Source: Streptomyces typhae (GTDB taxonomy: Bacteria > Actinomycetota > Actinomycetes > Streptomycetales > Streptomycetaceae). Taken from it: a DNA stretch of 64,000 nt. The notes under the pieces were generated by a model. The model saw only the letters and a list, made by a program, of their open reading frames with translations, was not told the DNA's origin and did not search any database. A program made the position numbers and the translations under genes. Shown in pieces: positions 35,304-43,621 of the stretch; the stretch's first letter is position 1; each line of letters begins with the position of its first letter. Location: NCBI RefSeq assembly GCF_009755605.1, contig NZ_WPNZ01000007.1, positions 124,001-188,000 of the forward strand. The letters run 5' to 3'.

Positions 35304-35607
35304 AGCGCAACCCCCCACAGTCCCCCACGGAATTCCCCCTCGGAATTCCCCCAATGATCCCCCCACGGATCGGGGGCCCCGGCCCTCCATCCCCCGGAAG
35401 CTACACGCTTGTTCGACGGAGCGCTGCCCCTACCGTCCAGAAGCGGCCCTGAATGCCTAAATCCCTGCCTTTCCGGGGGAGGGACTGCACGCGAGTACGG
35501 AGCGTGAATCGTACGGGCACAAAGCGGCCCCGCACTCGTTCGGGCGAGTGCGGGGCCGCTCGGCGGGCGCAGTCGGCGCGCCGCGCGCCGGGGCGCGGCG
35601 CCCGTGC
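35304..35607. other. Intergenic region upstream of the Asp-less regulator
   Basis: 304 bp without a gene. Has G/A-rich direct repeats around GGAATTCC (35330-35350) and a strong hairpin at 35523-35560. The middle (35400-35520) is moderately AT-rich and should hold the regulator promoter; no clear hexamers seen. Confidence 0.4.
35523..35560 (-). terminator. Terminator of the beta-propeller protein gene
   Basis: Perfect 16-bp stem (35523-35538 with 35545-35560) with a 6-nt loop, about 50 bp downstream of the minus-strand stop at 35608. Confidence 0.8.
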
Positions 35608-37521
35608 TCACTGCGTGGTGAAGCCAAGCGCGATGTACTCCTTGTCGTCCTTGGAGTACGGCTTGCTGATCAGCTTCTTGCCCATGAACAGGTTGCCGTT
35701 GGTGTAGAGCAGTTCATTGGACTTCGGCACCATTCCGCTGATGGCGCTGCTGACCGATTCGGTCGCCGGCGTCTGAAGAAGGGTGGTTTCCTTCATGGTG
35801 CCGCCGTCGAGCGAGACGACCTTGGCGCCCTTGTTGTAGCCGCCGTTCTTGTACGCGAGGACATTGCCGCCGTCCATGCGCAGCGGGAACATCTCACCGT
35901 CGTCGCCCGCGTCCGCGCGGTCGCCGGTGGTCTTGCCGGTGGCCAGTGAGAACGCGATGATCTCGTTGGTGAAGCCGTAGTCGGAGCCGCCCGCGTCGTG
36001 CTGGCGCGTGGGCACGTACAGCTTGTCGTTGCCGACCGCGATGGCGCTGCAGCTGGCCCACTTGTTGACCTCGCAGTCGTGGGAGTACTTGCCGTCCTCC
36101 AGCTTGATGCGGGTCCGCAGCTTTCCGGCGTTGCTCAGCGAGAAGACGTCCGTGGCACCGCTCGCGGTGATCTCCCCGGTGTCCTGGCCGAAGACGATCG
36201 GGTTCGTCGAGATGATCTTTGCGTTGTCGACACCGGGCGACAGCGGGTAGGACCACTTCGCCTTGCCCGACTCGGGGTCGAGGAGCTGGATCTTGAGCTT
36301 CGGCGCGTCGTAGTCACCGCACTTGCGGACCGCGACGAGCTGGTCGCCGCCCGCGTAGCCGGCGTCCTTGCACTTGTCGCCGATCTGCGGCTTCCACCGC
36401 AGCTTGCCGGACATGTCCCAGGCCGCGCCGGTGCCGCCGGTGCCCGCGCCCGCGGCGACGGTGTCCCCGGAGATGGCGATCTCCTCGAACTCCACCTTCG
36501 AGCCGCTGACTTCGACGTTCTCCGTCCACAGCTTCTTGCCGGACTTCAGGTCGACCGCGGAGACCTCGCTGCAGTCGGGGTACTTGTCGGCCTTGGTGGA
36601 CTTGGCGTCCTTGGAGACGACCGCGGCGATGCCCTCGTCGGTGACCTCCTTGGAGACCGCGCACGTCTCGCCGCTGAGCGGGATCGTCCACTTCTCCTTG
36701 CCGCTCGCCGGTTCGTACCCGATGAGCGCGTGGTCCTTGGCCTTGCCCACGTACCCGCTCTTCACGTACGTGTCGTCGGTCAGCCAGGAGCCCGCGACGC
36801 TCCAGATGTCGTCCTTCGGCACCTCGGGCGCGGGGACCTGGAAGCCGACCTTGGCGGTGGTGTTCGCCGGGGCCTTCTCCTTGGCGGGGCCGCCGCCCGC
36901 GGGCGGGTCGTTCTTGTCGCCGCCTGTGTCCTTGCCGTTCTCGCCGTCCTTGCCGCCCTTGCCGTCGTCGCCCTTGGCGCTGTTGTTCTTGTCGCCGTCC
37001 TTCGTGGAGGCGTAGAAGACCCCGCCGCCGACGATCAGGGCGATGGCGGCCACGGCCGCCACGATGATCGTCATCTGCTTGCTGGACTTCTTGCCACCGC
37101 CCGGCTGGGGCTGCGTCGGCATGGTCGGCGGCTGCGGATAGCCGTAGCCCTGGTGCGGACCGGGCTGGCCGGGCTGGCCCGGGTAGCCGTAGCCGGGGGG
37201 CTGGGAGCCCACGGCCGGGAAGGCGGCCTGGGTCGGCTGCGCGTACGCGGGCGGCGGGGTGCCGGGCGCGGCGGGCGGCGGGGTGCCCGGGGCCCCCGGC
37301 GCCTGCGGGTAGCCGTAGTTCGGCTGGCCCGGCGGGGGCGGCGGAGGCGACTGGGGGGCCGCGGGCGGGGCCCCCGGGGGCTGGGGAGCCCCCGGGGGCG
37401 GAGCCTGCGGGTAGCCGTAGCCCGGTTCGGGGGCCTTGCCGAAGCCCTGCGGCGGCGGGTCCTGGGGGGCGCCGAATCCGCCCTGCGGGGGCTGGTTGGG
37501 AGGCTGGGGCGGCTGAGTCAT
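35608..37521 (-). CDS. Membrane-anchored PQQ-like beta-propeller protein with Pro-rich cytoplasmic tail, 637 aa
   Basis: Residues 1-145 are a Pro/Gly/Gln/Tyr-rich low-complexity tail (repeated PPQ, GYGYPQ). One membrane helix (about 147-168, TIIVAAVAAIALIVGGGVFYA) follows a KKSSK positive cluster. A charged Lys/Asp/Gly linker (170-220) then leads to a domain with repeated strands such as GYEPASGKEKWTIPL, AVDLKSGKKLWTENV and LLDPESGKAKWSYPL, the pattern of PQQ/WD-like propellers of seven or eight blades. The orientation suggests the propeller is outside the cell. Cys pairs occur in the propeller. ATG 37521. Function unknown; the next gene upstream is a paralogue. Confidence 0.8.
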   Translation of the reverse strand: MTQPPQPPNQPPQGGFGAPQDPPPQGFGKAPEPGYGYPQAPPPGAPQPPGAPPAAPQSPPPPPPGQPNYGYPQAPGAPGTPPPAAPGTPPPAYAQPTQAAFPAVGSQPPGYGYPGQPGQPGPHQGYGYPQPPTMPTQPQPGGGKKSSKQMTIIVAAVAAIALIVGGGVFYASTKDGDKNNSAKGDDGKGGKDGENGKDTGGDKNDPPAGGGPAKEKAPANTTAKVGFQVPAPEVPKDDIWSVAGSWLTDDTYVKSGYVGKAKDHALIGYEPASGKEKWTIPLSGETCAVSKEVTDEGIAAVVSKDAKSTKADKYPDCSEVSAVDLKSGKKLWTENVEVSGSKVEFEEIAISGDTVAAGAGTGGTGAAWDMSGKLRWKPQIGDKCKDAGYAGGDQLVAVRKCGDYDAPKLKIQLLDPESGKAKWSYPLSPGVDNAKIISTNPIVFGQDTGEITASGATDVFSLSNAGKLRTRIKLEDGKYSHDCEVNKWASCSAIAVGNDKLYVPTRQHDAGGSDYGFTNEIIAFSLATGKTTGDRADAGDDGEMFPLRMDGGNVLAYKNGGYNKGAKVVSLDGGTMKETTLLQTPATESVSSAISGMVPKSNELLYTNGNLFMGKKLISKPYSKDDKEYIALGFTTQ

Positions 37522-37570
37522 GACGTCTTTTCCTTGGGGACGGAAGGGCGGAACGAGGCGGTGGGGAGGG

Positions 37571-39388
37571 TCACTTGCCGTAGGCCAGCATCAGCTTCTC
37601 GCGGCCCTGCGCGGACCCGGAGAGGCGGGTGGTGGAGAGGTAGAAGCGCCCGTCCACGTAGTCGAACGCCTTCGAGAAGAAGCCGTTCTCGATCTTCGAC
37701 GTGCCCGCCGGGTGCTTCAGCAGGGTCTTCGGCGTGTGCGAGCCGCTGGTCCCGAGGGACACCACCTGGCCGGCGGAGTCGTACGAGGGCTCGACGTACG
37801 CGAGCAGGTCACCGCCCTGGGTCTTCATCGGCAGCATCGAGGTGTCCTGCGGGGACTTCTGCCGCCAGGCCGCCTTGCCGCTGTCCAGGCTGATCGCCAC
37901 GATCTCGTTGGCGCCGGTGGTCTTCTTGGTCGGCAGGTAGAGGTACTTGTCGTCGGCGGTCACACCGGCGCAGGCCTGGAGGTCACGGCCGAGGCCGCCC
38001 CAGCCGCACTCGGGCGCGAAGTCGTCGTTGACCTGGACCTCGGAACGGGTGGCGGAGCTGCCGGGCTTCAGCGTGGTGATGTTCCACTGCTTCTTGTCCT
38101 GGTTGGTGGCGTAGAGCACCGTGGGGCTGGTGGAGTAGACGTGTTCGAGGCGCCAGCCCTTGGGGAACTTCTTCGTCCACTTGGTCGAGCCGCTCTCGGG
38201 GTCGAGCTCCACGATCTCGTCGTGCTCGGTGGGCGTGCTCGCCCCGCACGACAGCGCCATCAGCATCCGGTCGCCGCCGGTGAACCCGGCCGGGAAGCAG
38301 GCGCCCTCGTCCTTCTTGCGCGCGACGAACTTCTCGTGGCCCCCGCTGACGCTGTACGCGGTGCCGGACTGGGAGCGGCCGACCATCAGGGTGTCGCCGG
38401 TGATGGACAGTTCGAGGCCGAGCGTGGAGTCGAAGAGACCTTCCTCCTTGATCTCCTTCTTCCAGCCCTTCTCGCCCGTCTTCAGGTCCACGATCTGAAG
38501 CTGGTTGCAGTCGGCGCCGCTCTTGATGCCGTTCTTGTACGCGACGGCGATCTTGCCGTCCTCGCTGTACTGCGGCGAAGCCGCGCAGATCTCCTGCGGG
38601 AACTCGATCGCGGACCAGGCGGGCTTGCCGCCGTCGACGTGGTAGGCGAGGAGTTCCTTGTACGCGGCCTTGACCGCGATGCCGTCCTTGACCCACATGC
38701 CGGGGGCGTCGGCGCCCTTGCCCGGGGCCTTGGGCGCCTCCTTGTACCAGAGGACCTTCGCCTCGTCGGCCTGGCGGCCCTCGTTGAGGTCCTCCTTGCC
38801 GGCGTAGCCGTCGCCGCTGCCGTCACCGGGGTTGGCCGGGGCGGAGGACTTCGGGTTCTTCTTCTTGCTCTCGGTCTTCTTGCCGTCGTCGTCACCGCCG
38901 CCGACGACGGCGTAGACGGCACCGCCCGCGACGAGCAGGGCGGCCACGGCCGCGGCGACGATCACCGCGGTCCTGCCCTTGAAGGGGCCCTTGCCGCCGC
39001 CACCGGCTCCGCCGGGCGGGGTGCCGGGGCCGCCGGGCTGACCCGGCCCCGGGTAGCCGTATCCGGGCTGCTGCCCGTAGGGGCCCGCCTGGCCGGGCTG
39101 CGTCGGCTGGCTGTACGGGCCCGGCTGCGCGGGCTGGCCGTAAGGGCCGGGCTGCTGCCCGTAGGGGCCCGGCTGCGCGGGCTGCTGCGGGGGCTGGCCT
39201 GGCTGCGCTGGCTGCCCGTAAGGGCCGGGCTGCGCGGGCTGCCCGTAGGGGCCGGGCTGCTGCGGATAGCCGTACGGGCCTGCCTGGCCCGGCTGTTGCT
39301 GCGGGTAGCCGTAGCCCCCGCCCTGCCCCGGGTCCTGTGGAGCTCCGAAGCCGCCGCCGTGCGGCGGCTGATTGGGCGGCTGAGTCAT
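37571..39388 (-). CDS. Paralogous membrane-anchored beta-propeller protein, 605 aa
   Basis: Same plan as its downstream neighbour: a Gln/Pro/Gly/Tyr-rich repetitive N-terminus (residues 1-130, GYPQQPGPYGQPAQPGPYG-type repeats), one membrane helix (about 139-162), a charged Lys/Asp/Gly linker, and an extracellular-type propeller with strands ending in Gly-Lys-x-x-Trp (DLKTGEKGWKK, DPESGSTKWTKKF, LDSGKAAWRQ). ATG 39388 has GGGGGAAG 6 nt upstream. 49 bp separate the two genes, so they probably form an operon from a tandem duplication with strong divergence. Role unknown; such propellers often bind partner proteins at the envelope. Confidence 0.8.
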   Translation of the reverse strand: MTQPPNQPPHGGGFGAPQDPGQGGGYGYPQQQPGQAGPYGYPQQPGPYGQPAQPGPYGQPAQPGQPPQQPAQPGPYGQQPGPYGQPAQPGPYSQPTQPGQAGPYGQQPGYGYPGPGQPGGPGTPPGGAGGGGKGPFKGRTAVIVAAAVAALLVAGGAVYAVVGGGDDDGKKTESKKKNPKSSAPANPGDGSGDGYAGKEDLNEGRQADEAKVLWYKEAPKAPGKGADAPGMWVKDGIAVKAAYKELLAYHVDGGKPAWSAIEFPQEICAASPQYSEDGKIAVAYKNGIKSGADCNQLQIVDLKTGEKGWKKEIKEEGLFDSTLGLELSITGDTLMVGRSQSGTAYSVSGGHEKFVARKKDEGACFPAGFTGGDRMLMALSCGASTPTEHDEIVELDPESGSTKWTKKFPKGWRLEHVYSTSPTVLYATNQDKKQWNITTLKPGSSATRSEVQVNDDFAPECGWGGLGRDLQACAGVTADDKYLYLPTKKTTGANEIVAISLDSGKAAWRQKSPQDTSMLPMKTQGGDLLAYVEPSYDSAGQVVSLGTSGSHTPKTLLKHPAGTSKIENGFFSKAFDYVDGRFYLSTTRLSGSAQGREKLMLAYGK

Positions 39389-39534
39389 CAGCGCTTCCCC
39401 CTTCACTGATTTTTCGGCACGCCAAGTGGTGCTCAGGCCGCCCTTTCTATCACTCCTATCCGGCCATGTTCGGGGCCGGTCCCGCCCCTGTTCCCAAGGG
39501 AGGACCGGCCTGTAATGCGTCTGTTACGGGAAAC

Positions 39535-41346
39535 TCACGCGTCCTCCGCGAGTTCCAGCCAACGCATTTCCAACTCCTCACGTTCGCCACCGAGTTCGCG
39601 CAACTCCGCGTCCAATTTCGCCACCTTTTCAAAGTCTGTGGCGTTATCGGCGATCTGTGCGTGGAGTTTGGTCTCCTTCTCGGAGATCTTGTCCAGTCGC
39701 CGTTCGATCTTCTGCAGTTCCTTCTTCGCCGCGCGGGCGTCCGCGGCGGACACCGTCCTCGTGCCGCCCGGGGCGGCGGCGGGCGCGGGGGCAGCCGGGG
39801 CCGCCGCCTCCGTCATGCGCTGCCTGCGCTCCAGGTACTCGTCGATGCCGCGCGGCAGCATCCGCATCGTCGCGTCCCCCATGAGGGCGAGCACCCGGTC
39901 GGTGGTGCGCTCGACGAAGAACCGGTCGTGGGAGATGACGACCATGGATCCGGGCCAGCCGTCGAGGACGTCCTCCAGCTGCGTCAGCGTCTCGATGTCG
40001 AGGTCGTTGGTGGGCTCGTCGAGGAAGAGGACGTTCGGCTCGTCCATGAGCAGGCGGAGCAGTTGCAGCCGCCGCCGCTCACCGCCGGACAGGTCCCCGA
40101 CGGGCGTCCACTGCTTCTCCTTGCCGAACCCGAACGTCTCGCAGAGCTGTCCCGCGGTCATCTCCCGGCCCTTGCCGAGGTCCACGCGCTCACGCACCTG
40201 CTGCACGGCCTCCAGGACCCGGAGGGCCGGGTCCAGCTCGGCGACCTCCTGGGAGAGGTAGGCGAGCTTGACCGTCTTGCCGACGACGATCCGGCCCGCG
40301 GCGGGCTGCCGCTCGCCGCCGCTGCGGGCGGCCTCCGCCATGGCGCGCAGCAGGGAGGTCTTGCCCGCGCCGTTCACGCCGACCAGGCCGACCCGGTCGC
40401 CGGGCCCGAGCTGCCAGGTCAGGTGCTTGAGCAGCAGCTTGGGTCCGGCTTGGACGCTGACGTCCTCCAGGTCGAAGACCGTCTTGCCGAGCCGGGTGGT
40501 GGCGAACTTCATCAGCTCGCTGGTGTCGCGGGGCGGCGGCACGTCCTGGATCAGGGCGTTGGCGGCCTCGACGCGGAAGCGGGGCTTGGAGGTGCGGGCG
40601 GGGGCGCCGCGGCGCAGCCACGCCAGCTCCTTGCGGACCAGGTTCTGCCGCTTGGTCTCCTCGGTGGCGGCGATCCGCTCGCGCTCGGCGCGCGCGAAGA
40701 CGTAGTCGGAGTAGCCGCCCTCGTACTCGTAGACGGAACCCTTCTGCACGTCCCACATCCGCGTGCACACCTGGTCGAGGAACCACCGGTCGTGGGTGAC
40801 GCAGACGAGGGCCGAGCGGCGCTCGCGCAGATGCCGCGCCAGCCACGCGATGCCCTCGACGTCCAGGTGGTTGGTCGGCTCGTCGAGCACGATCAGGTCC
40901 TGCTCGGCGATCAGGAGCTTCGCGAGGGCGATGCGGCGCCGCTCGCCGCCGGACAGGGGTCCGATGACGGTGTCGAGGCCCTGCGGGAAGCCGGGCAGGT
41001 CGAGGCCGCCGAACAGGCCCGTGAGCACGTCCCGGATCTTGGCGTCGCCCGCCCACTCGTGGTCGGCGAGGTCACCGATGACCTCGCGCCGCACGGTGGC
41101 GTCCGGGTCGAGGGAGTCGTGCTGCGTGAGGACTTCGAGGCGCAGGCCGCCGCTGTGCGTGACGCGTCCGGTGTCGGCCTCCTCCAGCTTGGCGAGCATG
41201 CGGATGAGGGTCGTCTTCCCGTCACCGTTGCGCCCGACCACGCCGATCCGGTCCCCCTCGGACACACCGAGCGAGACACCGTCGAGCAGCGCGCGGGTGC
41301 CGTACACCTTGCTGACTGCCTCGACATTGACCAGGTTGACGGCCAT
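39535..41346 (-). CDS. ABC-F family ATPase, 603 aa
   Basis: Soluble twin-ATPase protein of the ABC-F class, which acts on ribosomes (translation factor or antibiotic protection) rather than in transport. The two cassettes have Walker A GRNGDGKTT and GVNGAGKTS, signatures LSGGERRRIALAKLL and LSGGERRRLQLLRLL, and Walker B LIVLDEPTNHLD and VLFLDEPTNDLD. The interdomain linker region (about residues 240-300) is Arg/Lys-rich, and a C-terminal coiled coil (about 535-600) follows an Ala/Pro spacer. No membrane helices. ATG 41346, downstream of ispE. Confidence 0.93.
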   Translation of the reverse strand: MAVNLVNVEAVSKVYGTRALLDGVSLGVSEGDRIGVVGRNGDGKTTLIRMLAKLEEADTGRVTHSGGLRLEVLTQHDSLDPDATVRREVIGDLADHEWAGDAKIRDVLTGLFGGLDLPGFPQGLDTVIGPLSGGERRRIALAKLLIAEQDLIVLDEPTNHLDVEGIAWLARHLRERRSALVCVTHDRWFLDQVCTRMWDVQKGSVYEYEGGYSDYVFARAERERIAATEETKRQNLVRKELAWLRRGAPARTSKPRFRVEAANALIQDVPPPRDTSELMKFATTRLGKTVFDLEDVSVQAGPKLLLKHLTWQLGPGDRVGLVGVNGAGKTSLLRAMAEAARSGGERQPAAGRIVVGKTVKLAYLSQEVAELDPALRVLEAVQQVRERVDLGKGREMTAGQLCETFGFGKEKQWTPVGDLSGGERRRLQLLRLLMDEPNVLFLDEPTNDLDIETLTQLEDVLDGWPGSMVVISHDRFFVERTTDRVLALMGDATMRMLPRGIDEYLERRQRMTEAAAPAAPAPAAAPGGTRTVSAADARAAKKELQKIERRLDKISEKETKLHAQIADNATDFEKVAKLDAELRELGGEREELEMRWLELAEDA

Positions 41347-41448
41347 TTCTCTCCTGACGACGGAATGCGATCGATCGTCCAGCGTAGTCGGGCCGCGGGA
41401 CCCTGTGCGGCGGGCGTCCGGAGTGCTTGCCGTACGCGGGCGCGGGCG

Positions 41449-42360
41449 TCAGGCGCGCGGGCCGAGCACCGTCGCGCCGGGGGCGGGGGCCTCGGCGACA
41501 CGGGCGGTGCGGCAGGTGCCGGAGGTGCGCAGGGTCTCGGCCACGTGGGCGGCGGCCTCGGCGTCCTTGGTGAGGAAGGCGGTGGTGGGTCCCGAGCCGG
41601 AGACGAGGGCGGCCAGGGCGCCCGCCGCCGTGCCGGTCGCCAGGGTGTCGGCGAGGGACGGGAAGAGGGACCGCGCGGCGGGCTGGAGGTCGTTGGCGAG
41701 GGTGGCCGCGAGGGCGGTGGCGTCGCCCGTGCGCAGGGCGGCGAGCAGGGGCTCAGACGCCTCGGGGGCGGGCGCGTCGGGCGTGAGGCGGTCGAACTCG
41801 CGGTAGACGGCGGGCGTGGACAGGCCGCCGTCGGCCACGGCGAAGACCCAGTGGAAGGTGCCCCCGACGGCCAGCTCCGTCAGCCGCTCGCCCCGCCCGG
41901 TGCCGAGCGCCGCGCCGCCGACGAGGCTGAACGGCACGTCGCTGCCGAGTTCCGCGCAGAGGTCGAGGAGCTCGGCGCGGGTGGCTCCGGTGCCCCAGAG
42001 CGCGTCGCAGGCCAGCAGGGCGCCCGCGGCGTCGGCGCTGCCGCCCGCCATGCCGCCCGCCACGGGGATGTCCTTGGCGATGTGCAGGTGCACGTCGGCG
42101 CGGCGGCCGTGCCGGGCGGCGAGGGCCTCGGCGGCGCGTGCCGCGAGGTTCGTGCGGTCCAGGGGGACCTGGTCGGCGCCGGGGCCCTCGCAGGTGATCC
42201 GCAGTGCGTCCGCGGGGGTGGCCGTGACCTCGTCGTACAGGCCGACGGCCAGGAAGACGTTGGCCAGGTCGTGGAACCCGTCGGCCCTGGCCGCGCCGAC
42301 GGCGAGCTGGACGTTGACCTTGGCGGGGACGCGTACGGTGACGCTGCGCGGGACGGTCAC
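41449..42360 (-). CDS. ispE: 4-diphosphocytidyl-2-C-methyl-D-erythritol kinase, 303 aa
   Basis: Fourth step of the MEP isoprenoid pathway: phosphorylates CDP-methylerythritol at the 2-hydroxyl. GHMP features are VRVPAKVNVQLAVGAARADGFHDL at the N-terminus, the ATP loop KDIPVAGGMAGGSADAAGAL (about 94-113) and the C-terminal glycine-rich LVSGSGPTTAFL. GTG 42360 overlaps the rsmA stop (GTGA), so the pair is translationally coupled, the standard rsmA-ispE order in actinomycetes. Confidence 0.96.
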   Translation of the reverse strand: MTVPRSVTVRVPAKVNVQLAVGAARADGFHDLANVFLAVGLYDEVTATPADALRITCEGPGADQVPLDRTNLAARAAEALAARHGRRADVHLHIAKDIPVAGGMAGGSADAAGALLACDALWGTGATRAELLDLCAELGSDVPFSLVGGAALGTGRGERLTELAVGGTFHWVFAVADGGLSTPAVYREFDRLTPDAPAPEASEPLLAALRTGDATALAATLANDLQPAARSLFPSLADTLATGTAAGALAALVSGSGPTTAFLTKDAEAAAHVAETLRTSGTCRTARVAEAPAPGATVLGPRA

Positions 42361-43505
42361 TGGACGGGGCCTTCGGTGTCGGCGGCGGCGCGGGGCGCGG
42401 GCTGCTCGTGCGGCTGCGCCTGCTTGTCCTCGGCGGCGGCGCGAGGTGCTGGGTGCTTGCCCTCGGCTGCGGCGCCGGGCGCGGGCTGCTTGTCCCCGGC
42501 TGCGGCGCCGGGCGCGGGCTGCTTGTCCCCGGCCGCGGCGCCGGGCGCGGGCTGCTTGTCCCCGGCCGCGGCGCCGGGCGCGGGCTGCTTGTCCCCGGCC
42601 GCGGCGCCGGGCGCGGGCTGCTTGTCCCCGGCTGCGGCGCCGGGCGCGGGCTGCTTGTTCTCGGCGATCCGCGCGAACTCCTCCACCGTCAGGGCCTCAC
42701 CGCGGGCCTGCGGCGAGACGCCCGCGGCTACCAGGGCCGCCTCGGCCGCGGCGGCGGAGCCCGCCCAGCCGGCGAGGGCGGCCCGCAGCGTCTTCCTGCG
42801 CTGTGCGAACGCCGCGTCGACGACGGCGAACACCTCCTGCCGCGACGCGGTGGTCCGCGGCGGCTCGGCGCGGCGCACCAGGGACACCAGGCCCGAGTCG
42901 ACGTTCGGGGCGGGCCAGAAGACGTTGCGTCCGATCGCGCCCGCGCGCTTGACCTCGGCGTACCAGTTCGCCTTCACCGACGGGACGCCGTAGACCTTCG
43001 AGCCGGGGGCGGCGGCGAGCCGGTCGGCGACCTCCGCCTGCACCATCACCAGCGTGCGCTCGATGCTGGGGAAGGTGGCGAGCATGTGCAGCAGGACGGG
43101 TACGGCGACGTTGTACGGGAGGTTGGCGACCAGGGCGGTCGGTGCGGGGCCCGGGAGTTCCGTCACGAGCATGGCGTCGCTGTGGACCAGGTCGAAGGAG
43201 GCCTTCTTCGCGGGCAGCCGGGCCTCCACCGTCGCCGGGAGCGCCCCCGCGAGCACGTCGTCGATCTCCACGGCCGTGACGTGGGCGGCGGTCTCCAGGA
43301 GGGCCAGGGTCAGCGAGCCGAGGCCCGGACCCACCTCGACGACGGTGTCGTCCGGGCCGACCTCCGCGGTGCGGACGATGCGGCGGACGGTGTTCGCGTC
43401 GATGACGAAGTTCTGGCCGCGCTGCTTGGTCGGGCGTACGCCGAGGGTCGCGGCGAGGTCGCGGATGTCGGCGGGGCCGAGGAGGGGGCCGTACTCGGTG
43501 GTCAC
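42357..43505 (-). CDS. rsmA: 16S rRNA (A1518/A1519) dimethyltransferase with repetitive C-terminal tail, 382 aa
   Basis: KsgA-type enzyme that dimethylates two adjacent adenines of helix 45 in 16S rRNA during 30S maturation. Motifs: KQRGQNFVIDANTVRRIV, SAM motif I VVEVGPGLGSLT, and the catalytic NLPYN segment followed by VAVPVLLHM. The family part ends near residue 283. A tail of about 100 residues follows, consisting of 11-residue repeats (DKQPAPGAAAG), which ordinary RsmA lacks. GTG 43505 directly precedes the conserved N-terminus; the longer upstream frame is a shadow of rpfB. Confidence 0.95.
   Translation of the reverse strand: MTTEYGPLLGPADIRDLAATLGVRPTKQRGQNFVIDANTVRRIVRTAEVGPDDTVVEVGPGLGSLTLALLETAAHVTAVEIDDVLAGALPATVEARLPAKKASFDLVHSDAMLVTELPGPAPTALVANLPYNVAVPVLLHMLATFPSIERTLVMVQAEVADRLAAAPGSKVYGVPSVKANWYAEVKRAGAIGRNVFWPAPNVDSGLVSLVRRAEPPRTTASRQEVFAVVDAAFAQRRKTLRAALAGWAGSAAAAEAALVAAGVSPQARGEALTVEEFARIAENKQPAPGAAAGDKQPAPGAAAGDKQPAPGAAAGDKQPAPGAAAGDKQPAPGAAAGDKQPAPGAAAEGKHPAPRAAAEDKQAQPHEQPAPRAAADTEGPVQ
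42486..42650 (-). repeat. 33-bp tandem repeat in the rsmA tail
   Basis: Five nearly perfect 33-bp units (starting 42486, 42519, 42552, 42585, 42618) with degenerate units on both sides (about 42420-42680). Each encodes 11 residues, so copy-number changes keep the frame. Confidence 0.85.
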
Positions 43506-43621
43506 CGCCCCAGGGTAGCCCTGGGTGCGCAGCGCTCCTTCCCCTCGCCGGGGTGCCGGAGGGCTGATCCTCCCCACCGCGGTAACGGGTGGGCGCGTGG
43601 GAGAAAAGGGCAAGCGGAGTG

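Noticed and set aside
42486..42650. Regularly spaced 33-bp repeats considered as a CRISPR array
   Set aside because: Units are contiguous with no spacers and encode an in-frame peptide repeat.
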